A stretch of DNA of 64,000 nt from Prevotellaceae bacterium (GTDB lineage Bacteria; Bacteroidota; Bacteroidia; Bacteroidales; Bacteroidaceae). The DNA lies in NCBI GenBank assembly GCA_028723455.1, contig JAQYEW010000013.1, positions 27,977 to 91,976 on the forward strand, in the 5' to 3' direction. The notes beneath the pieces are model-generated. The model made no database searches, was not told the origin of the DNA, and was given only the letters and a program-made list of their open reading frames with translations. Numbering within the stretch: position 1 is the first letter of the stretch; every line of letters starts with the position of its first letter. This document shows, piece by piece, positions 46,972-54,809 of this stretch. Both the position numbers and the translations under genes were made by a program.

Positions 46972-47022
46972 TGATTTAGAGTTTATATGTTATTTTTTAA
47001 CTTTTCAAGGCTTTTTGCTGCA

Positions 47023-47050
47023 CAAATCTAAACAAAAAAAACTTCTCAAA
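47023..47050 (-). promoter_or_regulatory. Promoter of the FAS1-SusC-SusD operon
   Basis: On the minus strand TTTG (47050-47047), 16 bp, TAGATTTG (47030-47023). The spacer is short against the 19-21 bp norm, which would suit an activated promoter. Confidence 0.5.
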
Positions 47051-47076
47051 GGCGCGTCAGACTTGGATACATCTGC

Positions 47077-47086
47077 ATGTTAACAT
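47077..47086. promoter_or_regulatory. Candidate operator upstream of the PUL promoter
   Basis: A perfect 10-bp palindrome, ATGTTAACAT, with a related GTTTAAC word 4 bp on, sits about 27 bp upstream of the -33 box. The place fits an activator site, but the motif is short and AT-rich. Confidence 0.3.
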
Positions 47087-47170
47087 AGTTTAACAAGTGT
47101 AAAAATATCGTCTAATAACATTCCCATCAGGAAGCCCGAAAAAAGTAGGCAAATAGCATGAGTTAACAAG

Positions 47171-47200
47171 AAAAGGCAGAACACACATGCCCTGCCTTTT
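47171..47200 (-). terminator. Terminator of the GH43-GH128 unit
   Basis: AAAAGGCAG (47171-47179) pairs with CTGCCTTTT (47192-47200), 40 bp after the GH128-like stop codon, with TTTTCTTGTT on the minus-strand exit. It separates the enzyme genes from the SusC/SusD operon. Confidence 0.75.
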
Positions 47201-47240
47201 CCCATAACTCATAAAGAGCGTATTACCTCAGAATTATCCT

Positions 47241-50033
47241 TTACTTCAATACGACCTTTTGGCTTTGCATGCCATTAGAGAGCACATAGATTCCTGCGGG
47301 CAAGGAACGTCCGAAAGGCATCTGTCGGCCCGTAGAATCATACAAACGAAGCGATTGATTGTCGCTATAGACCACCCTTCCGCTAATAGTAACTGCCATG
47401 GAAGTGTGTGCCACCGTATGAATACCCGTAGGAACAATCACGGGCAGATCCTCCAAATTGCCGTTGGGGTCATCGCTGATTACGAACCAGCCCATATAGT
47501 CGCCATTAGTGCTTGCACTGTTGCCGGTATCGTCCGTCGTCGTGCCATCTATCTGACGTCGTAGCGTTATGCCATACACCCCTCCTGTTTCATTGACAAC
47601 ATTGGCATGCTGGCGGAAAAGGGCCGTAGGAGCATAGTTATAGGTCTGAGGAGCGGCAATGATATAAGGATTTTGGAATGAAAGTGAATTTCCCTGTAAA
47701 TCATTAAAATAGATGTTTTTTCTTGACACGCCCCCTATGGCATTCGTATTATCCCTACCCACTGTAAGCATCTTACCCTCACCTAAAGAAATCTGGCCCG
47801 GACTTGCAGCAAAGTAATTGACGTTGTGGTTTCTCAACGTACTGGTCTCCGCTTCTTGCTTGGTCAGCACAACCTTAAAGCCCGTATTCGTTACGTCAAA
47901 GACACGCACGACCACAGGAGGATATGACGTCAGGGCCGTATTCTGCTGAGCGACGACTACGGGCACAACTCCCTCGGGGAAAGCCTTGGGAAAGGTAATC
48001 TCAACGACATCACCCTTCACATAGCCGGCCTTTTGCGACATGAGCATGAAACCATCGCTTAACTCCAAGATTGTGTCCGCCGGTAAAATGAGGTAGTCCA
48101 TCTGTTCAGCAGTCTTGATTTCCACCGCTGTCGGGTAAGCCCAAGGTAGCAAATTAAAGCCGAAACTGGACTTGGACAACGAGCGCAAGCGTCCCGTAAT
48201 GCCATTGGCAGCGTTCCTGTTGCTCATAAGTCCGGTAACGACATAAGGCGCAACATCCTGTGCGACAATGTCCGTGGTAACCAAGTCCGTATTCAGGATG
48301 TTCAACCGGCCATACTGTAGCGAACCCACATTCAAAGCAGCAGCCACGGTAACACCTTCTTCGTTCGTCCTGAAAGTCTTTCTCTTTGCATCGTAATATT
48401 CCGTAACACGATAGGTGTGCAGGCCTACCTCCTGCAATGTTTCGCTAAAGGTATAAGTCGAACCCGCCTTACTATCTTGGTCCTTGACAGGAATGGTGGC
48501 AATGGTCGTATAGCGCGTAGTCCCGGGCCGTTTACATTCCACGATGATACTGTCAATCATATCGCCATTTGCATCCTCCCACGTCAACTGAACATGGTTG
48601 GTTTTCTTGGTATAGTTCAGGATCAGTGCGCCGGGATTCTTGTACACAATCTTGGGTACAAACTCGTTGGCGGGATTATAGGCAAGCCCACTCTCCATCT
48701 CCGCATAATACTTGCCTAACTTCGAGAGATTGCCATCCTTGTAAATTTTCGAACAATCAGCCTCACTATTCCAATAGGCATAGCGTTCCACACGTGAGTT
48801 TGCGTTCATCACTTGCAGAATCGGAACGACACCGTTGTAGTTAGCCTCCTGGTTCACAGAGGACCAGAAGTCGTTACGGTCATAGCCACTGGCGAAAATA
48901 CCATTATTGTTCCAAGAGGCACCCCACACCCACTCACTTACCCAGATGGGACGACCGTTACCATAATAGTCACTGTACCAGGTAAGATTGTTGAATGAGC
49001 CAGAGGGCCAGTAGCAGTGAAGGTCCAGAATATCACAACGCCAACCACGCGCATCAATGCTGTCAATGAAGGCTTTCAGGTGGTTCATACTACCATCGTG
49101 GCTGCTTTCCGAACACAGACGCATACCCGTACGCATCAGATTCTGCCAGTTATTAAGCACCTCGTCCACGGTTTGGGGATGGTCGTCGGCGCTGTTTCCC
49201 GGTTCGTTGTTTGTCTTCATGTGCGCACTGTAGTTCACGCTGCCGCATGAGGCGCTGCTTGGCCAATCCTCATAGATATGATTGGGAACGGTCTCCTGGT
49301 CAGGAAGGCGGTTGTTACCCAAAGCCCAATCATAGCACCACGAGGTATTCAGGGCATCGTTGGGTTCAAATCGCGTGTCGCTTGCCAAACCTTTCTTCTG
49401 TGCATCCTGCCACTTAAAGATACGATAAGAACTTATCTTCCCGTTCAGAGGCGCAGGTACGGCGGCAATCTCCAGATCTTCGCGGTCGGCAATGAAGCAA
49501 CGGCTATAACCCCATCCGCTAACACCCACAGCAAAAGTCGCCATATAGCCACGCTTAAGCTTAAAGGAGCGAATGTTATTGTTCAACTGAGCTGCGGTGA
49601 GCGTGTTCATATAGCCGCCCGTGTTGCCCAATCCGTAGTTGTTACAGCTCTCGCCGCCATAATTCTCCTCGCTGTAGCAAGTCAAGGGCTTAAAACCGTC
49701 GCCATAGGGAAGCACAATCGTCCCCTGGGCATACATCTTCACCTGGCAGTTGACACCATTAACGGCCTTTTCACCATTGATGAACACCGCGCCCAGATGA
49801 TTGGCAATCACCTTCGAGGGCTTGATATGCTTAAAGATGAGCACAGCATGTTCCGTGTTCCGGATATTCACGCTTCCTGAGGTGGCAATGGGAGTTGTCG
49901 AGGTGATGACATAGTCCACATCTGCTGTCAGCGTAACGCTTTCCGTTACCTGCTCAACTTCCGTGATGGTGTTGACAGCAAAAGATGCCGCAGTAAAGAA
50001 GAGAGCGGCAATGGCCAAAATCAGTTTTCTCAT
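47241..50033 (-). CDS. Secreted GH128-like glycoside hydrolase, probable beta-1,3-glucanase
   Basis: A 930-aa secreted enzyme with a signal peptide (1-19). After a beta-rich N-terminal region (20-195), a compact TIM barrel (about 200-420) shows the hallmarks of the Glyco_hydro_cc/GH128 family: SWCYDWALGN, NNEPG with Glu277 as probable acid/base, HCYW (339-342) and WVSEWVWG with Glu367 as probable nucleophile. GH128 enzymes are endo-beta-1,3-glucanases. An FN3-like domain (about 475-555) and further beta domains follow, ending with a C-terminal segment (LRLYDSTGRQM...LPAGIYVLS) typical of secretion-sorting tails. MRKLILAIAA at 50033 is chosen over an ATG at 50078 for its signal peptide. It is 25 bp after the GH43-like gene. 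Confidence 0.75.
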   Translation of the reverse strand: MRKLILAIAALFFTAASFAVNTITEVEQVTESVTLTADVDYVITSTTPIATSGSVNIRNTEHAVLIFKHIKPSKVIANHLGAVFINGEKAVNGVNCQVKMYAQGTIVLPYGDGFKPLTCYSEENYGGESCNNYGLGNTGGYMNTLTAAQLNNNIRSFKLKRGYMATFAVGVSGWGYSRCFIADREDLEIAAVPAPLNGKISSYRIFKWQDAQKKGLASDTRFEPNDALNTSWCYDWALGNNRLPDQETVPNHIYEDWPSSASCGSVNYSAHMKTNNEPGNSADDHPQTVDEVLNNWQNLMRTGMRLCSESSHDGSMNHLKAFIDSIDARGWRCDILDLHCYWPSGSFNNLTWYSDYYGNGRPIWVSEWVWGASWNNNGIFASGYDRNDFWSSVNQEANYNGVVPILQVMNANSRVERYAYWNSEADCSKIYKDGNLSKLGKYYAEMESGLAYNPANEFVPKIVYKNPGALILNYTKKTNHVQLTWEDANGDMIDSIIVECKRPGTTRYTTIATIPVKDQDSKAGSTYTFSETLQEVGLHTYRVTEYYDAKRKTFRTNEEGVTVAAALNVGSLQYGRLNILNTDLVTTDIVAQDVAPYVVTGLMSNRNAANGITGRLRSLSKSSFGFNLLPWAYPTAVEIKTAEQMDYLILPADTILELSDGFMLMSQKAGYVKGDVVEITFPKAFPEGVVPVVVAQQNTALTSYPPVVVRVFDVTNTGFKVVLTKQEAETSTLRNHNVNYFAASPGQISLGEGKMLTVGRDNTNAIGGVSRKNIYFNDLQGNSLSFQNPYIIAAPQTYNYAPTALFRQHANVVNETGGVYGITLRRQIDGTTTDDTGNSASTNGDYMGWFVISDDPNGNLEDLPVIVPTGIHTVAHTSMAVTISGRVVYSDNQSLRLYDSTGRQMPFGRSLPAGIYVLSNGMQSQKVVLK

Positions 50034-50058
50034 TGATATATATATTAAAGGTGGGATT

Positions 50059-51210
50059 TTATTTTGCGAAGAAAGCATCCAAACGTTTCTGTTGTGCTTT
50101 ATAAGCCTTCAGACTGGCCGGCTGACGGAGAGTATGCTCCAGTTCATCAAGCATGCGCTGGCGGTTATCCAACTGATAGAGCGAAAGCGTTGGCACGGCA
50201 CGCACCTTCAGGTCGTCAGTAGCCAAGCGCAGACTCTCCCATGCCTTCAGCAAGTCCAGTTCCTGACGGGTAATGGCAATTACCGTGCCGTGGCGCGGAG
50301 TAAAGGCACCACTGGTCTTGGTGTTCTGCACCGCCTTGAAGGTTTTCAGATCCGTGCTCTTGCAGAACTGATAGTGCCCGTTCATGTAACAATCATACAT
50401 CAGCACCCAGGTACCGTCAAAGAGGCGGAACACGCCACTGCCCTCTACGGCCTCGTTGGTATCCTGGCAATAGCCGTCCTGGAGAACCCACTCCTTGCTG
50501 TTGGTGAGTTGTGTGCCCGTGAATTTGCGTATGCCCTTGGACCCGCCTTCTGTCTTGTAGAAGATATGATAAACGCCCTCGTCGTCCTGGACGATATCCG
50601 TGTCAATGGCTGCACTTTGAACATCAAACATTTCTACAGGCTCACCCTCGAAATCACTAAAATCTTTGTTGGCATAGGCATAGAAGACCTTGTCATAGGG
50701 TATTGAGCCATCATCGGTAAGCAGACTGAAATAAACCATGTATTTCCCCGCAGCCTTGTCATAGATTGTTTGGGGAGCCCACACGCGGGTTACGCGCGCA
50801 AATTTGGTGTTCTTGTATCGGTCAGGGAAATGAATGGCGTGATGTTCCCAATTTATGAGATTCCGGGAACGCATCAGCACCATGCCGCGGTTGCTGCTCC
50901 ATCCCTGGCTGCTGGCCATGTCTGTAATCACCTGGTAGAAATAGCCGTCCTCGCCACGCAGGATGTGAGGATCGCGCACGGCCTTCTTGAGGGCGATGGT
51001 ATCGCTGGCAATAACGGGGTTGCCGTTGTTCATGGGAGTATAGTTCCATCCGTCCGTGCTCAGTGCGTAACGGATCTGTTCCTCGGCCACACGGTTACCG
51101 GTAAAATAGGTAAAGAGGTAAGCCACATACTTGTCCTTGGCTTCCAAGGGAGTAGCGAACATGCAGAGCAGCGCCACGGCCGCGAAGGTTTTCAAGAAGG
51201 TTCTTTTCAT
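50059..51210 (-). CDS. GH43-like five-bladed beta-propeller glycoside hydrolase
   Basis: A 383-aa secreted protein (signal peptide 1-24, ending LEA) of the GH43/GH117-type propeller fold. Typical blade motifs are AVRDPHIL with Asp80, VWAPQTIYD, YMVYFSL, TDIVQDDEGVYHIFYKT and VEGSGVFRL, whose Glu fits the general acid; RDP and the Asp of the third blade fit the other acidic residues. GH43 members mostly release arabinose or xylose from plant polysaccharides, some are galactan-active. The C-terminal 60 residues are helical and charged, not a known module. It has its own promoter box right after the RsmI-like gene and starts the enzyme unit of the PUL. Confidence 0.8.
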   Translation of the reverse strand: MKRTFLKTFAAVALLCMFATPLEAKDKYVAYLFTYFTGNRVAEEQIRYALSTDGWNYTPMNNGNPVIASDTIALKKAVRDPHILRGEDGYFYQVITDMASSQGWSSNRGMVLMRSRNLINWEHHAIHFPDRYKNTKFARVTRVWAPQTIYDKAAGKYMVYFSLLTDDGSIPYDKVFYAYANKDFSDFEGEPVEMFDVQSAAIDTDIVQDDEGVYHIFYKTEGGSKGIRKFTGTQLTNSKEWVLQDGYCQDTNEAVEGSGVFRLFDGTWVLMYDCYMNGHYQFCKSTDLKTFKAVQNTKTSGAFTPRHGTVIAITRQELDLLKAWESLRLATDDLKVRAVPTLSLYQLDNRQRMLDELEHTLRQPASLKAYKAQQKRLDAFFAK

Positions 51211-51244
51211 TGTGTTTTAGGCGTCTTTTTAATTGTATTTTTTA

Positions 51245-51252
51245 CAAAGATA
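51245..51252 (-). promoter_or_regulatory. Promoter -7 box of the GH43-GH128 unit
   Basis: TATCTTTG on the minus strand (51252-51245), 35 bp before the GH43-like ATG. The -33 region falls in the 3' end of the RsmI-like gene and has no clear TTTG. Confidence 0.5.
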
Positions 51253-51260
51253 AGAAAAAA

Positions 51261-51965
51261 TCACAAGAAAAGAAAAATGGCGGGAGTTTTTGTCAAATCA
51301 GGTAAAGAGCGTTTCCGCCACTGCTGGACGGTATGGGTGTGTATCCATTCGAATTCGGTAGTGATGCCCGCTGCGACACACAGACGTGTCGTGGGACGCA
51401 GGGTACGCAGGAGCAGTTCGAAGAACTTGTGATTGCGGTAGGGGGTCTCGATAAACAGCTGCGTCTGGTTTTCCTGCTGGGCGCGCGATTCCAGATGTTT
51501 GATACGCTTCACACGCAGACTCTCGTCAATCGGCAAATAGCCGTTGAAAGCAAAACTCTGGCCGTTCAGTCCGCTGCCCATCACTGCCATAATCATGCTG
51601 TTGGGTCCTACAAGGGGAACCACCCTCAAGCCCTTCTGTTGCGCGATAGCAACCACATCGGCACCCGGGTCTGCCACAGCGGGACAACCTGCCTCACTGA
51701 TAACGCCTATGCTTTGGCCTTGCTCCAAGGGTTTCAGGTAGCCGGCGAATTGTTTAACGTCCGCATGCTTACCCATTTCCAGAAACCGACTGTCGTCGAT
51801 AGGGAACTCACGGTCCACACGGCGCAAGAAACGACGCGCGCTACGGATGTCCTCTACGATAAAAACGCGCAACTGGCGGATGACATCCATGTTGTGGGAG
51901 GGCAACACACGCTCCATGGGCGTATCACCCAGGGCACAGGGTATCAGATAGAGAGCTGGCTCCAT
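51261..51965 (-). CDS. RsmI-like SAM-dependent methyltransferase (tetrapyrrole methylase fold)
   Basis: A 234-aa member of the tetrapyrrole methylase superfamily close to RsmI, the 16S rRNA C1402 2'-O-methyltransferase. SAM-site phrases are VISEAGCPAVADPGADVV and VPLVGPNSMIMAVMGSGLNGQSFAFNGYLP. The N-terminus reads YLIPCALGDTP in place of the VPTPIGNL of true RsmI. Bacteroidales carry this version as a second paralogue, so the target is uncertain. It overlaps the glycosyltransferase gene upstream by 22 bases and so is cotranscribed with it and mtaB. Confidence 0.82.
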   Translation of the reverse strand: MEPALYLIPCALGDTPMERVLPSHNMDVIRQLRVFIVEDIRSARRFLRRVDREFPIDDSRFLEMGKHADVKQFAGYLKPLEQGQSIGVISEAGCPAVADPGADVVAIAQQKGLRVVPLVGPNSMIMAVMGSGLNGQSFAFNGYLPIDESLRVKRIKHLESRAQQENQTQLFIETPYRNHKFFELLLRTLRPTTRLCVAAGITTEFEWIHTHTVQQWRKRSLPDLTKTPAIFLFL

Positions 51966-52954
51966 TTCTTTCTTCCTTTAATATAATATTGGTATAGTAT
52001 GCTTCGCGGCGCACCTTCCAGTGGGTTGCACACGCTCTCTTGCAGATTCCGCCGACGGTCGGCCTTGAAATCATCCTTCATCCGGTGAAAAGCCTTGCGC
52101 CCCTGCCACACAGCCCAGAAGGAGCCCCATTGTCCCGTGAGCAAGAACTGTACGCTTGCCAAAGCATCCAGCCAGAAACGCCAGCGCATGACACTGGGCA
52201 AGTCCTCCTCGGGCAGATTCTTATACAACAAGAGCTGATTGTTGCGGAAATTCAAGAAGGTCTTTCGCGGATTGCCTTGGGGCAGCGTACCCCCACCCAA
52301 GTGATAGGCCACGCTATGGGGCACGCACACCACTCCCCTGCCCCGCGCGCGCAGTCGCCAACAGAGGTCTATCTCCTCCTGATGGGCAAAGAAACGCTCG
52401 TCGAAACCGCCCACCTGCCAAAAATCACGGCTGCGAATCAGCAGACAAGCTCCCGTGGCCCACAGGCAAGGCAAAACTTGGTCGTACTGTCCCTCGTCAG
52501 GCTCCAGCGTACCGAACATTCGCCCCCGGCAAAAGGGATAACCCAAGCGGTCAACAAAACCGCCCGCGGCACCGGCATACTCAAAATCATTCGGCGACCA
52601 TTGGCATAGCAGTTTGGGCTGACAGGCAGCCACCTCGGGATGGGCATCCATAAAGGCCAACATGGCATCCAACCATCCCATGCGCACCTCAACATCACTA
52701 TTTAATATAAGGTATAGGTCGGCATCCACCTGACGCAAGGCACGGTTGTATCCACCCGCAAAGCCATAGTTGCGGTCCAGCTGCAACAAGCCCACCTCGG
52801 GCATCTCCGCCTTCAGCCATTCCACCGAACCGTCCGTACTGGCATTATCCGCCACTATCACCTTTCCCTGAGGACTATGTTCCACAATGCCGGGCAGGAA
52901 GCGGCGCATCATCCCCAAACCGTTCCAATTCAGGATTACAATCGCCAATTTCAT
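51944..52954 (-). CDS. Glycosyltransferase family 2 protein
   Basis: A 336-aa GT2 (GT-A fold) enzyme of the rhamnosyltransferase-like type. The N-terminal nucleotide-sugar region has AIVILNWNG, VIVADNASTDGS, NYGFAGGYNRAL and the metal-binding region LILNSDVEV, and the acceptor region has ATGACLLIRS and FDERFFAHQEEIDLCWR. It likely adds a sugar to a cell-surface glycan. No other glycan-assembly gene is close, so acceptor and sugar are unknown. Its ATG overlaps the mtaB stop by four bases and its end overlaps the RsmI-like gene by 22. Confidence 0.88.
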   Translation of the reverse strand: MKLAIVILNWNGLGMMRRFLPGIVEHSPQGKVIVADNASTDGSVEWLKAEMPEVGLLQLDRNYGFAGGYNRALRQVDADLYLILNSDVEVRMGWLDAMLAFMDAHPEVAACQPKLLCQWSPNDFEYAGAAGGFVDRLGYPFCRGRMFGTLEPDEGQYDQVLPCLWATGACLLIRSRDFWQVGGFDERFFAHQEEIDLCWRLRARGRGVVCVPHSVAYHLGGGTLPQGNPRKTFLNFRNNQLLLYKNLPEEDLPSVMRWRFWLDALASVQFLLTGQWGSFWAVWQGRKAFHRMKDDFKADRRRNLQESVCNPLEGAPRSILYQYYIKGRKKWSQLSI

Positions 52955-54285
52955 ACAATGCTTCCCTTTAATGCCGTCCTCTTGGCATTCCAGCCTTCCA
53001 AACGGACGTTTACAATCTGGTTGTCGCTCCCCTGTGTCTTTACCTCTACCTTTATGTAATTATCCGTGAAGCCTGTTTGAACGCCACCCTTGCGTCCATG
53101 CTCCAAAAGGACGGGTCTTTCCGTACCGATAAACCGCTCGTAAAAAGTATCCAATTTGTGCTGGCTGATGGCAAGCACCTGTTGGCTGCGTTCGTGCTTC
53201 TCCTCGGGACGCACCTGATGCGGAATCTTGAGCGCCATCGTGCCCGCACGCTCGCTGTAGCTGAAGACATGATACTGGCAGACATCCATACTTTCCATGA
53301 ACGCCTTGGCCTGCAGGAACAGCTCCTCCGTCTCGCCACGCGTTCCCACGATCACATCCACACCGATGAAAGCATCGGGCATCAGTGCGCGAATACGCGC
53401 TACCTTGTGAGCGAAGAGTGCCGTGTCATACTTGCGACGCATCAATCTCAAGACCTCATCGCTTCCGCTCTGCAAAGGGATATGGAAATGAGGCATAAAA
53501 GCACGGCTATGAGCACAGTAATCAATAATCTCGTCCGTCAGGAGGTTGGGTTCGATGCTGCTGATGCGATAACGTTCGATACCTTCCACCTGGTCCAAGG
53601 CCTTGACAAGATCCAGGAAGGTCTCGCCCGTGGAATGACCGAAGTCGCCGATGTTCACACCCGTTATCACGATTTCCTTGCCGCCACGGGCCGCAACCTC
53701 ACGCGCCTGCTCCACCATTGAGGCAATGCTGCCGTTGCGGCTGCGCCCCCGGGCGATGGGAATCGTACAATAGGTACAATAATAATCGCAGCCATCCTGC
53801 ACCTTCAGGAAATAGCGTGTGCGGTCGCCACAAGAGCACGAGGGCACAAAGGTGCGTATCTCGGCCGTGCGCACGGTGTGATGGTCGTGCCGCAAGGCAG
53901 CGCGCTCCTCCGCTTTCAAGTTGATACGCTCACTCAGGAAATCCAGAACCTGCCCTTTCTCCTCACTGCCCAATACCAGATCCACACCCTCGATGTTGCT
54001 GACCGCTTCGGGCTGCAACTGGGCATAACATCCCGTAACCAGAACGAAACTGCCGGGATGCCTACGTACCAGTTTATGGATGGCCTGACGACATTTGGCA
54101 TCCGCAACCTCCGTTACGCTGCACGTATTCACCACACAAATATCAGCCACCTCGCCCTCCCGGACATTGCTAACACCCGCGCGACGCAGCATTTCGGCGA
54201 TGGAAGATGTCTCCGCAAAGTTCAGCTTGCAGCCCAAAGTAAAATAGGCGGCCTTCTTGCCCGCCAAATCATTCACTAAATTCAT
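52951..54285 (-). CDS. mtaB: tRNA t6A37 methylthiotransferase MtaB
   Basis: This radical SAM enzyme adds a methylthio group to t6A37 of tRNAs reading ANN codons. The 444-aa protein has an N-terminal UPF0004 domain with three cluster cysteines (TLGCKLN, NTCSVT, GCYAQ), a radical SAM domain with CDYYCTYC, and a C-terminal TRAM domain (about 375-440). The in-frame ATG at 54309 lies between the -33 and -7 elements, and no alternative start is between the box and 54285, so MNLVNDLAGKK at 54285 is chosen. The mRNA would be nearly leaderless. It heads the mtaB, GT2, RsmI-like operon. Confidence 0.93.
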   Translation of the reverse strand: MNLVNDLAGKKAAYFTLGCKLNFAETSSIAEMLRRAGVSNVREGEVADICVVNTCSVTEVADAKCRQAIHKLVRRHPGSFVLVTGCYAQLQPEAVSNIEGVDLVLGSEEKGQVLDFLSERINLKAEERAALRHDHHTVRTAEIRTFVPSCSCGDRTRYFLKVQDGCDYYCTYCTIPIARGRSRNGSIASMVEQAREVAARGGKEIVITGVNIGDFGHSTGETFLDLVKALDQVEGIERYRISSIEPNLLTDEIIDYCAHSRAFMPHFHIPLQSGSDEVLRLMRRKYDTALFAHKVARIRALMPDAFIGVDVIVGTRGETEELFLQAKAFMESMDVCQYHVFSYSERAGTMALKIPHQVRPEEKHERSQQVLAISQHKLDTFYERFIGTERPVLLEHGRKGGVQTGFTDNYIKVEVKTQGSDNQIVNVRLEGWNAKRTALKGSIV

Positions 54286-54290
54286 ATATA

Positions 54291-54321
54291 CAAAGGTAGC
54301 GCAAAGCATGCGAAAGACAAA
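54291..54321 (-). promoter_or_regulatory. Promoter of mtaB
   Basis: On the minus strand TTTG (54321-54318), 19 bp, TACCTTTG (54298-54291), a full consensus match. The box ends only 5 bp before the mtaB ATG. Confidence 0.75.
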
Positions 54322-54413
54322 AAAAACAGGCAGATAAGAGGGGTGCGAAAAGAAAAATTAAAAAAAATGAAAAAAAATTGCCTCAATGTGATACAAGCTA
54401 TTGAAAAAGTAAC

Positions 54414-54421
54414 TACCTTTG
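54414..54421 (+). promoter_or_regulatory. Promoter -7 box of the small lipoprotein gene
   Basis: TACCTTTG matches the -7 consensus and lies 50 bp before the start codon. No TTTG stands at the ideal -33 position. Confidence 0.55.
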
Positions 54422-54471
54422 CAGTGTTTTAGAAAAGCAAATTGATTAACAACAATTAAAACAAAAAGGAA

Positions 54472-54654
54472 ATGAAAAAGTTAGCATTTTTGTTCGTAGC
54501 TGTTTCAGCTATTTCTTTCGCCTCTTGCGGCAACGGTACCAAGGCCAACGAGACTGCTGTTGACAGCGACAGCGTTGCAGTTGACACCACCGTAGAGGTT
54601 GTTGACAGCGTAGTTGCTGACAGCGTAGTTGCTACTGACAGCGTAGCTCAGTAA
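54472..54654 (+). CDS. Small acidic repeat lipoprotein
   Basis: A 60-aa predicted lipoprotein. The signal peptide ends SFASC with Cys19, leaving a mature part of about 42 residues. After GNGTKANET it is made of Val, Asp, Ser, Ala and Thr with the repeated phrase DSV (VDSDSVAVD, VVDSVVADSVVATDSVAQ), reflected in DNA repeats of GACAGCGTAGTTGCT. It is strongly acidic with one Lys in the mature part. An AAGGA stretch precedes the ATG, and the gene has its own promoter box and a strong terminator, so it is a single-gene transcript. Similar tiny lipoproteins occur in Bacteroidales; the function is unknown. Confidence 0.78.
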   Translation: MKKLAFLFVAVSAISFASCGNGTKANETAVDSDSVAVDTTVEVVDSVVADSVVATDSVAQ

Positions 54655-54700
54655 TTAGCACGCTTAGGTCGCGAAAGCGAACAAAAAAGTCAGAAATGGA

Positions 54701-54730
54701 GAGCATACTTTCGAGTATGCTCTTTTTTTT
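54701..54730 (+). terminator. Rho-independent terminator of the small lipoprotein gene
   Basis: GAGCATAC (54701-54708) pairs with GTATGCTC (54715-54722) over a 6-nt loop and is followed by eight T residues, a textbook terminator. Confidence 0.88.
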
Positions 54731-54744
54731 ATAGTAGATTTAAA

Positions 54745-54808
54745 AAAAACATATATAAGAAATCCCAAAAACTAATACATGTTTTTGGGATTTCTTATAT
54801 ATGTTTTT
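54745..54808. terminator. Long hairpin, member B of a dispersed terminator-like repeat family
   Basis: Perfect 28-bp arms (54745-54772 and 54781-54808) surround the 8-nt loop TAATACAT. The outer arm AAAACATATA/TATATGTTTT and the loop-flanking CAAAAAC/GTTTTTG repeat the plan of the hairpin at 22914, while the middle of the stem differs. It ends 1 bp before the stop codon of the minus-strand PurF homologue, so it probably terminates that transcript; the plus-strand gene already has its own terminator. Confidence 0.8.
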
Positions 54809-54809
54809 C

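Larger units (their letters stand above)
28739..51210 (-). other. Polysaccharide-utilization locus with two SusC/SusD pairs and three FAS1 lipoproteins
   Basis: Nine minus-strand genes form two units. The first is GH43-like (50059-51210) then GH128-like (47241-50033), ending at the 47171 hairpin. The second, from a promoter near 47023-47050, is FAS1, SusC, SusD, FAS1, FAS1, SusC, SusD with gaps of 9, 21, 24, 28, 5 and 5 bp. SusC/SusD pairs are known to import glycans across the outer membrane. The FAS1 lipoproteins sit where surface glycan-binding proteins are normally encoded. No regulator or glycan-specific inner-membrane transporter is in the window. The substrate is inferred only from GH128 (beta-1,3-glucan) and GH43 (often arabinose- or xylose-containing glycans). 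Confidence 0.85.
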
